The position numbers were made by a program, and so were the translations under genes. Under the pieces are notes generated by a model. It was given only the letters and a program-made list of their open reading frames with translations. It was not told where the DNA came from and ran no database searches. A stretch of DNA of 8,873 nt from JBOHPP01 sp050731755 (GTDB lineage Bacteria > Methylomirabilota > Methylomirabilia > Rokubacteriales > CSP1-6). Location of the stretch: assembly GCA_050731755.1 (NCBI GenBank), contig JBOHPP010000268.1:1-8873 (forward strand), given 5' to 3'. Positions 1 through 7,804 of this stretch are shown here, piece after piece; the first letter of the stretch is position 1; each line of letters begins with the position of its first letter.

Positions 1-48
1 CCGGAAACGGTGAGCGATCTGGTCCGCCTGCTCACCGCCTGCTGCTGA
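1..48 (+). CDS. C-terminal end of a probable ArsR-type metalloregulator (partial)
   Basis: Only the last 15 codons lie in the window: reading frame 1 gives PETVSDLVRLLTACC followed by TGA at 46-48. A short helix ending in a vicinal Cys-Cys is common at the C-terminus of ArsR/SmtB winged-helix repressors encoded just before arsM, where Cys pairs bind As(III). The stop lies 16 bp before the arsM start, so the two genes are probably cotranscribed, and the operator should lie upstream of the window. The identification rests on the Cys-Cys end and the neighbour. The DNA-binding domain is not visible, so another small Cys-rich ars protein cannot be excluded. Confidence 0.5.
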   Translation, partial: PETVSDLVRLLTACC

Positions 49-52
49 CCCT

Positions 53-58
53 GAGGAG
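53..58 (+). promoter_or_regulatory. Ribosome binding site of the arsM fusion gene
   Basis: GAGGAG lies 6 bp before the ATG at 65. It is a strong Shine-Dalgarno match and fixes this ATG as the start. Confidence 0.7.
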
Positions 59-64
59 AGTGAA

Positions 65-1345
65 ATGAGCGAGGACATCCGGGCGACCGTGAGAGACAAG
101 TACGGGAAGGCCGCGCTGCGCGTCACCCAGGGCGCCGGCGGCTGTTGCGGAGCGACGCCTGATGCGTGCGACCCCATCAGCGCCGACCTGTACGCGGCGG
201 AGGAGACCGCGGGGCTGCCGGCGGCGGCGGTGCAGGCCTCGCTCGGCTGCGGCAATCCCACCGCCCTGGCCCGGCTGGGGGCCGGCGAGACCGTGCTCGA
301 CCTGGGGTCGGGCGGGGGAATCGACGTGCTGCTGTCCGCCGGGCGGGTGGGGCCCACGGGGAAAGCCTATGGGCTCGATATGACCGACGAGATGCTGGCG
401 CTGGCCCGGGACAACGCCGCCCGGGCCGGCGTCACCAACGTCGACTTCCTCAAGGGGCACATCGAGGAGATCCCGCTGCCCAGCGCCGCCGTCGACGTGG
501 TGATCTCCAACTGTGTCATCAACCTCTCGCCCGACAAGGACCGCGTCCTCACCGAAGCCTTCCGGGTGCTCAAGCCCGGGGGGCGCTTTGCGGTGTCCGA
601 CGTGGTGGTTCGGGGTCCGGTGCCTGACGAGATCCGCCGCAGCGTCGAGCTGTGGATCGGGTGCATCGCCGGAGCGCTGGACGAGAGCGAGTACCGGGCC
701 AAGCTGGCCCGGGCCGGCTTCGTGGACATCGACGTGGAGCCCACGCGGGTCTATCGCGTGGCCGACGCCCGCGAGGCCCTGACCGCCGCCGGGATCGACG
801 CCGACGGGATCGCTCCGCTGGTGGACGGGCGCTTCATGAGCGCCTTCGTCCGCGCCCGCAAGCCTGGCGGACCCGGCGACGGCGTGGCCATCGCGCCCCG
901 CGTGCACGTGCACATGACGGTCGCCGATCTGGCGAAGAGCCGCGCCTTCTACGAGAGCTTCTTCGGCGTGGTGCCGGTGAAGGTCAAGCCCGGCTACCTG
1001 AAGTTCCTGCCGCCCTGGGGGCCGCTCAACCTGGCCCTTTCCGAAGGTCGCCGCGCCGGGGACGGCGGTCGCGTGGATCACCTGGGCCTCCAGCTCCGCT
1101 CGCCGGAGGACGTCGTGCGCGAGCTGGCGCGCGTCAAGGCCGCGGGGCTGTCGGTCCGCGAGGAGTTCGGCGTGGACTGCTGCCACGCCAATCAGGACAA
1201 GTTCTGGGTCGAGGACCCCGACGGCGTGGAGTGGGAGGTGTATGTCCTCAACCACGATCTCGAGGACGAGCGCCCGGCGGATCGCCCGGTGCGCGAAGTC
1301 GACGTCCGGGCGTCCGGCTCGTGCTGCGGGCCGTCGACGCCGTGA
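65..1345 (+). CDS. arsM: Arsenite S-adenosylmethionine methyltransferase fused to a C-terminal ArsI-like C-As lyase domain
   Basis: A 426-residue cytoplasmic two-domain protein. Residues 1-268 are a complete ArsM, which methylates As(III) using SAM. They contain SAM motif I (VLDLGSGGGID, 77-87), the conserved As-binding cysteines in SLGCGNP (C62), SNCVINLSPDK (C150) and GCIAGAL (C200), and an N-terminal GCCG (C27-C28). Known ArsM proteins end near residue 268. Here a short Gly/Pro linker leads into a VOC/glyoxalase-fold domain (about 279-395) resembling ArsI, the Fe(II) dioxygenase that cleaves the C-As bond of trivalent methylarsenicals. Its expected residues are present: first-strand His (H281 or H283), H339 in VDHLGLQL, E391 in VEWEVY, and the arsenical-binding pair C372-C373 in DCCHANQDKFWV. 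A further Cys pair (C420-C421) sits near the C-terminus, as in many ArsI/CadI proteins. The domain calls come from motifs. Activity of both halves is inferred. The gene overlaps the next one by 4 bp (GTGA). Confidence 0.93.
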   Translation: MSEDIRATVRDKYGKAALRVTQGAGGCCGATPDACDPISADLYAAEETAGLPAAAVQASLGCGNPTALARLGAGETVLDLGSGGGIDVLLSAGRVGPTGKAYGLDMTDEMLALARDNAARAGVTNVDFLKGHIEEIPLPSAAVDVVISNCVINLSPDKDRVLTEAFRVLKPGGRFAVSDVVVRGPVPDEIRRSVELWIGCIAGALDESEYRAKLARAGFVDIDVEPTRVYRVADAREALTAAGIDADGIAPLVDGRFMSAFVRARKPGGPGDGVAIAPRVHVHMTVADLAKSRAFYESFFGVVPVKVKPGYLKFLPPWGPLNLALSEGRRAGDGGRVDHLGLQLRSPEDVVRELARVKAAGLSVREEFGVDCCHANQDKFWVEDPDGVEWEVYVLNHDLEDERPADRPVREVDVRASGSCCGPSTP

Positions 1346-1668
1346 CGCGGGGCGAGGGGGGCGCGGCCACCGCGCCGACGGTCCCCGTCGAAGTCGTGAG
1401 CTGGGTCACGAAGTTCACCGGGGGCGACGGCACGGGCCGGCAGATGTTTCCCGAGCCGCTCGCCCCCGGCGCCACCGTGCGCTCGGTGCTGAGCGCGCTC
1501 TCCGGCCGATTCCCCGAGCTGCAAGCGGCGCTCTGGCACGGGGCGGACATCGGCGAGCACATCGAGGTGCTGGTGAACGACGCCGTGCTGGGGATCAGCT
1601 ACACGCTGGACTCGCCGCTGCGTCCCGGGGACCGTATCACCCTCCTCGGCCAGTACATGGGGGGGTGA
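1342..1668 (+). CDS. MoaD/ThiS-family beta-grasp sulfur carrier-like protein
   Basis: A 108-residue protein from a GTG start that overlaps the arsM stop (GTGA), indicating translational coupling. After a Gly/Ala-rich N-terminus of about 15 residues it reads as a ubiquitin-like beta-grasp domain: a first strand (VEVVSWVTKF, about 16-25), a loop with TVRSVLSALSGRFPEL (45-60) forming the usual helix, LVNDAVLG (77-84), then LRPGDRITLL (93-102) and a C-terminal QYMGG. The terminal Gly-Gly is the residue pair that is adenylated and thiocarboxylated in MoaD, ThiS and related carriers. No MoaE, ThiF/MoeB or ThiG is in the window, so the sulfur acceptor and activating enzyme are unknown. Its place between arsM and a PF13769-like gene argues for a pathway-specific carrier rather than housekeeping molybdopterin or thiamine synthesis, but that is inference. 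It could also use a later start, for example GTG at 1396. Confidence 0.82.
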   Translation: MTRGEGGAATAPTVPVEVVSWVTKFTGGDGTGRQMFPEPLAPGATVRSVLSALSGRFPELQAALWHGADIGEHIEVLVNDAVLGISYTLDSPLRPGDRITLLGQYMGG

Positions 1669-1680
1669 GCGCCCGGACCG

Positions 1681-1936
1681 ATGGCGACCTACCAGATCGT
1701 CACCTGGCGCGGAATTCCCGCCAGCGTCGAGGCGCGCGACGGCGGGGGAACGGTCACCCGCGAGCTGTCCGAGCGCTTCCAGATGCTGATCGACTCGGCG
1801 GCGATGCAGCTCGGCCTGCACGACTCCGACGCGTACATCGCGGAGTGGGGGCGGAGCGAACCTGTCGAGCGGACGGGCTCCGCCGCCGAGGTCGCTGACG
1901 CCCTCGTCGCCGAGCTGGAGCAACGCTTCCCGGAGT

Positions 1937-1962
<26 letters not shown>
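1681..1962 (+). CDS. Small 'virulence factor' family protein (PF13769-like), function unknown
   Basis: A 93-residue soluble protein beginning MATYQIVTWRGIPASVEARD, with a central ERFQMLIDSAAMQLGLHDSDAY (32-53) and a C-terminal helix (AAEVADALVAELEQRF, 68-83). The opening strand with W-x-x-IP and the RFQ-x-LID-x-AAM segment match what I recall of the Pfam 'Virulence_fact' family. That name comes from a bacterial mutant screen and does not describe a biochemical activity. Members often sit beside folate- or corrinoid-linked one-carbon genes. There are no cysteines, signal peptide or membrane segment. The gene starts 12 bp after the MoaD-like gene on the same strand, so it is probably the last gene of the ars operon. 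Its last 26 bp overlap the 3' end of the convergent S9 peptidase gene. Family assignment is from memory of motifs. No function is proposed. Confidence 0.75.
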
Positions 1963-3913
<1,951 letters not shown>

Positions 3914-4030
3914 GGCGGTGCCTTCTCGGACTGGCGAGCGAGACTACCGTGTCCCACTGCCCCGAGCAAGAGTGCGGTACGATCTCGGCTGGACGGTGGA
4001 CGGGCGCGGCACTCGCGCGGAGGTGACGCG
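3914..4030. promoter_or_regulatory. Divergent intergenic region between the S9 peptidase and amidase genes
   Basis: This 117-bp gap must hold promoters for both flanking genes. On the - strand there is a TTGCTC box (3964-3969), a 17-bp spacer and TAGTCT (3941-3946), a weak sigma-70-like pair. On the + strand TACGAT (3978-3983) could be a -10 box but has no good -35 partner. Neither is convincing alone. The promoter role is inferred mainly from gene orientation. Confidence 0.35.
4019..4024 (+). promoter_or_regulatory. Ribosome binding site deciding the amidase start
   Basis: GGAGGT lies 6 bp upstream of the ATG at 4031. This supports that start over the in-frame ATG at 3902, which lies inside the divergent peptidase gene. 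Confidence 0.7.
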
Positions 4031-5461
4031 ATGGCGACGATCGACGAGTTGGCCTTCCTCGATGCGACGGCCCAGGCCGAGCTGGTGCGCACCCAGCAGG
4101 TGAAGCCGCTGGAGCTGGTGGACGCGGCCATCGCGCGGATCGAGTCGCTCAATCCCCGGCTCAACGCGGTGGTGGCCCCCATGTACGACGAGGCGCGGCG
4201 GCGGGCCCAGGGCGAGCTGCGCGGACCCTTCGCCGGCGTGCCGTTTCTGTTGAAGGACCTGCTCGCCGAGTACGCGGGCACGCCGCTGACCGAGGGCTCT
4301 CGCTTCCTGGCCGGCCACTACACCGCGGCGCAGGACAGCGAGCTGGTGGCGCGGTACAAGCGCGCCGGGCTCGTCGTGCTGGGCAAGACCAACACCCCCG
4401 AATTCGGCATCCTGCCGACCACGGAGCCGCGGCTGTTCGGGCCCGCCCGAAACCCGTGGGATCCGACGCGGACGCCCGGCGGCTCGAGTGGCGGCTCGGC
4501 GGCGGCGGTCGCGGCCGGGATGGTGCCGATGGCCCACGCCAACGACGGCGGGGGATCGATCCGCATCCCGGCCGCCTGCTGCGGCCTCTTCGGTCTCAAG
4601 CCCACGCGCGCCCGCAACCCGATGGGACCGCACTACGGCGATCTCTTCTGCGGCCTGGTCGCCGAGCACGCGGTGACCCGCTCGGTACGCGACAGCGCGG
4701 CGTTGCTCGACGCAACCGCCGGCCCCGACCCCGGCGACCCCTACTGGGCGCCGCCGCCGGCGCGGCCGTTCGTCCGCGAGGTCGGTGCCGACCCCGGACG
4801 CCTGCGCATCGCCGTGAGCACCGCGGCGGGAAACGGCGCGCCGGTCCACGCCGACTGCGTGGCGGCCGTCGAGGACGCGGCCCGGCTGGCGTCTTCGCTC
4901 GGCCACGAGGTGACGCAGGCCGCGCCGGTGATCGAGGGCGACGTGATGACGAACGCGTTCATCACCCTGTGGTCGGCCGGCTGCGCCTGGGGGATCGACG
5001 ACTGGACGCGCCGGACCGGACGGGGGCCCTCGGCGGACGACGTCGAGCCGCTGACGGGAATCCTCGCCGAGATGGGACGGCGGCGGACGGCGGCCGACAT
5101 GCTGCTCGCCATCCAGGATCTCCAGCGCATCAGCCGCGTCGTCGCCGGCTTCTTCGCTCAGTACGACGTGTGGCTGACGCCGACCCTGGCCGAGCCGCCC
5201 CTGCCGCTGGGAAGCTTCGAAGATCCCGATGATCCGCTCCACGGGCTGCGCCGCTCGGCGCTGTTCGTCCCGTTCACGCCCATCGCCAACGCGACCGGCC
5301 AGCCCGCCATGTCGGTGCCGCTCTTCTGGAACGCCGACGGCTTGCCCATCGGCACGCACTGGGTCGGACGGTTCGGTGACGAAGCCACCCTCTTCCGGCT
5401 CGCCGCCCAGCTCGAAACGGCCCGTCCCTGGACCCAGCGCCGTCCGCCCCTGGCCGGATGA
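4031..5461 (+). CDS. Amidase-signature family hydrolase (6-aminohexanoate cyclic-dimer hydrolase-like)
   Basis: A 476-residue enzyme of the amidase signature (AS) family, which hydrolyses carboxamides with an unusual Ser-cisSer-Lys triad. All three residues are visible at the family spacing: K75 in PFLLKDL, S152 in TPGGSSGGSAAAVAAG and the nucleophile S176 in NDGGGSIRIP. The following CCGLFGLKPTR and the C-terminal YDVWLTPTLAEPP are also AS hallmarks. The HANDGGGSIRIP...CCGLFGLKPTRAR stretch looks closest to nylon-oligomer hydrolase NylA-type and related amidases, rather than to GatA, whose partner genes gatB and gatC are absent here. Length is typical. There is no signal peptide, so it is probably cytoplasmic. 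Its natural substrate cannot be deduced. The stop lies 12 bp from the convergent stop of the membrane-protein gene. Confidence 0.93.
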   Translation: MATIDELAFLDATAQAELVRTQQVKPLELVDAAIARIESLNPRLNAVVAPMYDEARRRAQGELRGPFAGVPFLLKDLLAEYAGTPLTEGSRFLAGHYTAAQDSELVARYKRAGLVVLGKTNTPEFGILPTTEPRLFGPARNPWDPTRTPGGSSGGSAAAVAAGMVPMAHANDGGGSIRIPAACCGLFGLKPTRARNPMGPHYGDLFCGLVAEHAVTRSVRDSAALLDATAGPDPGDPYWAPPPARPFVREVGADPGRLRIAVSTAAGNGAPVHADCVAAVEDAARLASSLGHEVTQAAPVIEGDVMTNAFITLWSAGCAWGIDDWTRRTGRGPSADDVEPLTGILAEMGRRRTAADMLLAIQDLQRISRVVAGFFAQYDVWLTPTLAEPPLPLGSFEDPDDPLHGLRRSALFVPFTPIANATGQPAMSVPLFWNADGLPIGTHWVGRFGDEATLFRLAAQLETARPWTQRRPPLAG

Positions 5462-5473
5462 GGGGCGGCGTGA

Positions 5474-5998
5474 CTACGTGCTGGTCGTCCCCGGGCGCCG
5501 CCCTGGCCAGCGTGGGGCATAGACCAACGAGAACGCCTGCAGCGCGGCCAGCCACGCCGCGAAGATCAGGGCGTGACGCACGTGGTTGAGGTTGCCCCAC
5601 TGCGTCGCCATCGCTACCGCCTCCGAATCGGAGAGGTCGGCCGGGCGCATCAGTGTAATCATCGTCGGAATGAAGTATGAGAAGGTGAAGACTCTGTCCG
5701 CCGCGGCGGCGAGTGCGGAGCCGAGCCACGACGCCCGTAGGGCACCCTGGGCGCGCCAGCCGGCGATCAGATTCGCCAGGGTCAGCAGAGTCAGTGGCAC
5801 CGTGGACACCAAGACCCAGAACTTCAGCCCCGTGTTCGCTTCGCGAGCGGCCTCGGCATTCCAGCGATAACCGGCGTCCGGCGAGTAGCTGAGCCACTGG
5901 GGGACGACGATCCGTGACCCGTACAGTCCGGCGCCGAACGCGATGCCAAGATTGATGACGAACAGCCAGAGCACGAGTCTGGCGACGGAGTCTGTCAA
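5474..5998 (-). CDS. Four-helix integral membrane protein, DUF1772-like
   Basis: A 174-residue protein with four hydrophobic segments (about 7-27, 60-80, 90-117 and 141-160) and a hydrophilic first loop. The opening VLWLFVINLGIAFGAGLYGSRIVVPQW, the YFIPTMITLM at the third helix (108-117) and a conserved-looking QWGNLNHVRH (133-142) before the last helix resemble bacterial DUF1772/anthrone-oxygenase-like membrane proteins, mostly of unknown function. The start is TTG at 5998, which overlaps the upstream gene's TGA (TTGA), implying translational coupling. A GTG at codon 9 is a possible alternative start, but would trim the first helix. The gene is convergent with the amidase, with a 12-bp gap and no visible terminator. 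The family call is by motif memory. The membrane topology is the firmer claim. Confidence 0.78.
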   Translation of the reverse strand: MTDSVARLVLWLFVINLGIAFGAGLYGSRIVVPQWLSYSPDAGYRWNAEAAREANTGLKFWVLVSTVPLTLLTLANLIAGWRAQGALRASWLGSALAAAADRVFTFSYFIPTMITLMRPADLSDSEAVAMATQWGNLNHVRHALIFAAWLAALQAFSLVYAPRWPGRRPGTTST

Positions 5999-6318
5999 CC
6001 GGGTGGCCTCAGATTCGTTGACGCATCCGAGCCGTGATCAGCCGGCCGCAGGAGCAGGGCCGCGAATGCCGCCCGGGCAGCACTGTCAATCGGACGGCCC
6101 TCCGCTTGACACCAGCGGGCCAGGACATCGACGTCGACATCGACCCGCCGGGCGGGTTTGCCGGCCGCTGCCATCTCAACCAGAGTCTTCTGAGCGCCGG
6201 CGAGCCATTGCTCGTAGGAGTCGTCGAGTTTGTCACGGTCCGACGCGATCTCCCGCAGACGGGACCATTGATCCCTGCTGTACCACGCGATCCCCGCACC
6301 GAGGTGACCGTCGGTCAA
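5995..6318 (-). CDS. Small soluble hypothetical protein coupled to the membrane protein gene
   Basis: A 107-residue protein if started at TTG 6318 (MTDGHLGAGIAWYSRDQW). I do not recognise an assigned function. It reads as a real protein: an aromatic N-terminal GIAWYSRDQWSRL, an acidic helix (SDRDKLDDSYEQWL), a predicted helix AQKTLVEMAAAGK, a VDVDVDVLARWC segment and a final helix SAARAAFAALLL. Small bacterial proteins with a similar Trp pattern exist as conserved hypotheticals, but I cannot name the family with confidence. An upstream in-frame GTG at 6387 would add an Arg-rich, low-complexity stretch of 23 residues. I prefer the TTG because the extension does not look coding, although neither start has a clear Shine-Dalgarno. 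The stop overlaps the TTG of the downstream membrane protein gene by 4 bp. Confidence 0.6.
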   Translation of the reverse strand: MTDGHLGAGIAWYSRDQWSRLREIASDRDKLDDSYEQWLAGAQKTLVEMAAAGKPARRVDVDVDVLARWCQAEGRPIDSAARAAFAALLLRPADHGSDASTNLRPPG

Positions 6319-6379
6319 GACCGAAAGACTATCGCGTCGGAGCGGCCCCTGGCAACCCGGACCGATCAGCCTGCGATGG

Positions 6380-6404
6380 CGAATCACCGTCGCCGATTCG
6401 ATAT
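6380..6404. promoter_or_regulatory. Inverted repeats upstream of the small-gene pair (possible operator)
   Basis: CGAATC (6380-6385) and GATTCG (6395-6400) are perfect 6-bp inverted arms around a 9-bp spacer. They are followed, with overlap, by the 8-bp palindrome CGATATCG (6397-6404). They fall between the divergent small-protein and protease genes, where an operator would be expected. Short palindromes also arise by chance, so this is only a candidate. Confidence 0.25.
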
Positions 6405-6474
6405 CGTCCTATCTCCAGATCTCGAGCTGCGCGGGCACGAGGTCTGGCTGCGTGCGTGATAGACTGGGCTCGGC

Positions 6475-6771
6475 ATGGGTGAGATGCGGGCTGCCATTCT
6501 CGTCGAGAACCCACGCACCGGCGCGCGATCAGCGGAGTTGATCGCGATTGCTGACACGGGCGCCACGCTGACCATGCTTCCCTCCGGGGTGCTCCGTCAC
6601 ATCGGGATCGAGCCGACCGGACGAGTACCCGTCGTCCTCGCCGACGGCCGGCGAGCGCACCGAGAGGTTGGAAGTGCGGTGATCGCGATCGATGGCGAGT
6701 CGACGTCGTGCCGCGTGCCGCCTCGTGCGAACCGATTTTCTCCTCTTATGACGTCCGTGACCTCTCGGTGA
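6475..6771 (+). pseudogene. C-terminally truncated retropepsin-like aspartic protease
   Basis: The open frame encodes 98 residues. The first 80 look like a bacterial clan AA (retroviral-type) aspartic protease: a strand ending in AIADTGATLTMLP with the catalytic D27-T28-G29, then VLRHIGIEPTGRVPVVLADGRRAHREVGSAVIAIDG. In these proteins the next part normally carries a Leu-Leu-Gly motif and a final Leu-Glu...Asp strand that complete the fold. Here residues 81-98 (VPPRANRF...) are unrelated, and I find no trace of the missing part in the other forward frames. The stop overlaps the GTG of the hydro-lyase alpha gene (GTGA). I infer a deletion that removed the last third of the gene. A shortened but functional protein is less likely. 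Start choice is uncertain: ATG 6484, preceded by GGTGAG, is an alternative. Confidence 0.6.
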
Positions 6772-7712
6772 GCCGCGCGATCTCTCCGAAGCTGGTCGAG
6801 GACACCGCCCGCGAGCTGATGGCCCGGGCGGCCATCGACATCCCGCCCGACTACCGGCAGGGCGTCGAGCGCGCGCGCGACCGGGAGCGGAGCAAGCTCG
6901 CGCGGTTCGTGCTCACCGAGATGCTGGCCAACTGGGACCTGGCCACGGCCGAGCGCCGCCCCATGTGCGCCGACACCGGATTGCCACGCTACTACGTCCG
7001 CGTCGGCAACGAGGCGGCCATCGAGGGCGGCTTCGTGGCCCTCGAGCGCGCCCTGCGCCAGGCCACCGCGGAGGCCACCGCCACCATTCCCTTGCGCCCG
7101 AACCGCGTTCATCCGCTCACCCGCGTGGACCACAACAACAACGTCGGGGAGCACGCGCCGGAGATCAGCTACGCGTTCGAGCCCGGCCGGGACTTCATCG
7201 ACCTCACCACCGTCCACAAGGGCGGCCTCTTCGGCACCGACTACCGGATGCTCTTCCCGACAGACGGCGTGGGTGGGATCAAGCGCTTTTTCATCGACAC
7301 GCTCGTCCAGTTCGGGCGCCGGGGCCTGGCCTGCCAGCCGGCCATCGTGGGCATCGGGCTGGGCGGGTCGAAGGACACCTGCATGCGGCTCGGCAAGGAG
7401 GCGGCCTGCCTGCGCACCGTCGGCACGCGCAACCCGGATCCCGCCGTCGCGCGGCTAGAGGATGAGCTCACCGAGCTGGGCAACCACGTCGGCATCGGCG
7501 CCATGGGATTCGCCGGCACCTCGCTGGTCGTGGCCACGAACATCGAGGTCGCCTACACCCACACCGGCGGCATGCCCATCGCCATGCACGCCTTCTGCCT
7601 GTCGTCCCGCCGGGCCACCGCCCGCGTCCATCCCGACGGTCGGGTGGAGTTCCGCACCGACCCTCTGTGGTTCACCGACTACTACCGGCGTACCGGGATC
7701 GACTGGCCATGA
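6768..7712 (+). CDS. Class I (Fe-S) fumarase/tartrate dehydratase-like hydro-lyase, alpha subunit
   Basis: A 314-residue protein (GTG start) matching the N-terminal catalytic domain of class I fumarases and of L-tartrate dehydratase TtdA. The three cysteines expected to hold the [4Fe-4S] cluster are present: C67 in MCADTGLP, C189 in ACQPAIVGIGLGG and C277 in HAFCLSSRRA. TDGVGGIKRF (165-174), NPDP (222-225) and THTGGMP (264-270) are further family motifs. Several usually constant positions differ: KGGLFGTDYRMLFPTDG replaces the common GSE/RLAML-type stretch, and there is a distinctive VDHNNNVGEHAP (120-131). This suggests a substrate other than fumarate. GTG 6768 gives the usual family N-terminus (MSRAISPKLVEDTARELM). 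Upstream in-frame codons lie within the broken protease gene and do not look like this family. The beta subunit follows. Confidence 0.87.
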   Translation: MSRAISPKLVEDTARELMARAAIDIPPDYRQGVERARDRERSKLARFVLTEMLANWDLATAERRPMCADTGLPRYYVRVGNEAAIEGGFVALERALRQATAEATATIPLRPNRVHPLTRVDHNNNVGEHAPEISYAFEPGRDFIDLTTVHKGGLFGTDYRMLFPTDGVGGIKRFFIDTLVQFGRRGLACQPAIVGIGLGGSKDTCMRLGKEAACLRTVGTRNPDPAVARLEDELTELGNHVGIGAMGFAGTSLVVATNIEVAYTHTGGMPIAMHAFCLSSRRATARVHPDGRVEFRTDPLWFTDYYRRTGIDWP

Positions 7713-7804
7713 CCACGCAGCCGGGTGGCGCCTCGAACAGGCCACCCACGGAGCGAGCCTGGCTGACGGACCCCGCTCCAATAACCCGGCTAGATGATGT
7801 CGCC
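7713..7804. other. 92-bp spacer between hydro-lyase alpha and beta genes
   Basis: The frame is open from an ATG at 7709 (ATGA overlap with the alpha stop) into the beta gene, but the stretch uses codons rare in the neighbouring genes (AGG, CCA, ATA, CTA) and encodes no recognisable fold. I read it as non-coding or a dispensable leader. No hairpin or clear Shine-Dalgarno stands out. Confidence 0.45.

Noticed and set aside
32..1255. Long open frame (407 codons) on the - strand opposite arsM
   Set aside because: The translation is low-complexity (rich in Gly, His, Arg, Val and Asp) with no recognisable domain, and it lies opposite an unmistakable arsM-arsI gene. It is a by-product of high GC at codon position three.
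652..1341. N-terminal extension of the MoaD-like frame back into arsM (from ATG 652)
   Set aside because: The extension is an Arg/Gly-rich shadow of arsM. The GTG at 1342 gives a normal family length and a GTGA coupling.
3944..5359. Long - strand open frame opposite the amidase
   Set aside because: Arg/Gly/His-rich antisense shadow with no motif. The amidase on the + strand has a full catalytic triad.
6143..6157. GC-rich hairpin ACCCGCC-G-GGCGGGT, a possible terminator
   Set aside because: It lies inside the small - strand gene and encodes its Pro/Ala/Arg stretch. There is no proper T-run, so it is more likely a coincidence of GC-rich codons.
6034..6459. + strand open frame of 141 codons opposite the small hypothetical protein
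   Set aside because: The composition looks random, with no hydrophobic core pattern or motif. The - strand frame has ordered helices and a coupled downstream gene. Confidence in this choice is moderate.
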